64,000 nt of DNA, from positions 102,916,767-102,980,766 of the forward strand of contig NC_052518.1 of assembly GCF_014356525.2 (NCBI RefSeq), read 5' to 3'. Made by a program: the position numbers and the translations under genes. Below the pieces are notes generated by a model, which saw nothing but the letters and a program-made list of their open reading frames with translations, ran no database searches and had not been told where the DNA came from. The stretch is from Nilaparvata lugens. Lineage: Eukaryota; Arthropoda; Insecta; Hemiptera; Delphacidae. Shown piece by piece: positions 63,546 to 64,000 of the stretch (positions are counted from its first letter, which is position 1; the number at the start of each line of letters is the position of its first letter).

Positions 63546-64000
63546 ATGTTGCCCTTGTAGATGAGTCTTTATGGTTCATAAATTTTTGCCTTCCCTATGT
63601 AGCTTTTTTTTGTTCTCCAACAAAGTTATCAACTAATTTAAATTAGTTTATGTATAGTCTTGTATTATTTCTGAGGCAATAACTGGATTTGAAATTGATA
63701 TTTGAATATCATCTACTGTGGCTTGAAATTCAGAGCATTACACAGAATTAATTGTAACCATTGCAGTCTAATTAAACTGATACAATGTGATAAGCTATGC
63801 ATGCTCGATTGTATTTCATCAAATCATGTATTTGTATCAAACCATGTATTGTATTCAGTAAACCATGGATTCTGACCTAAATTCTGAAACCTCGTTCCTC
63901 TTGATTGTATGATTGATTGGAGTCAATTAATGTGAAACAATACGATGTAGGTACCGTATTCCACTACACTAATTTCAAGTAGTATTGTTGAAATCTGTTC
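63546..64000. other. Local repeat then no recognisable feature
   Basis: 63546-63656 repeats 62503-62612 (see above). The rest shows short TCAAACCATGTATTG words at 63822-63870 and no gene. Confidence 0.45.

Overview
The window reads as non-coding, AT-rich insect nuclear DNA, dominated by transposable elements. The style of the repeats (Tc1/mariner-type MITEs with TA target duplications, TTAA-flanked foldbacks, mini-Helitrons, tRNA-derived SINEs, hammerhead-like palindromes) suggests a hemipteran, most likely a delphacid planthopper. That placement is an inference from repeat character; no species-diagnostic gene is present. Only one convincing cellular coding exon was found: an N-terminal exon at 56649-56831 that matches the SLC41/MgtE magnesium-transporter family and ends at a splice donor. 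A GC-rich, motif-bearing segment at about 14.42-14.89 kb looks like a promoter with a non-coding first exon. If the two belong together, most of the window is one very large 5' intron, but that link is speculative.

Layout. 0-12 kb: many copies of one 365-bp TA-inserting MITE, a locally duplicated block (2.8-3.4 kb and 7.4-8.3 kb), a 7-bp-TSD MITE and an 830-bp element with inverted CTTTCCTTGCC ends. 12-20 kb: a TIR element, the promoter-like segment, tandem duplications, a frameshifted LINE reverse-transcriptase tail, a SINE split by a MITE, and a foldback filled with (TTC)n. 20-24.5 kb: three Helitron copies, one with a recognisable empty site, a hammerhead-bearing palindrome, and an array of about 150-bp units. 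24.5-32 kb: nested retroposons, a minisatellite that grew out of a MITE, a 421-bp tandem duplication and more MITEs. 32-40 kb: a palindrome inside a palindrome, an 18-19 unit satellite and a LINE C-terminal fragment. 40-50 kb: a near-complete hammerhead-like motif, SINEs, a five-layer nested MITE locus and two giant foldbacks. 50-57.4 kb: a 111-bp minisatellite, a piggyBac-like element with repeated hairpins, and the SLC41 exon. 57.4-64 kb: more palindromes, a putative solo LTR inside a MITE, and another 810-bp element.

Most open reading frames over 60 codons are shadows inside repeats. The most unusual material is a set of palindromic elements whose arms or loops carry hammerhead-ribozyme architecture (21.5, 30.8, 41.0, 45.3 and 58.4 kb), and several insertions where an empty target site can be read directly from a related copy.
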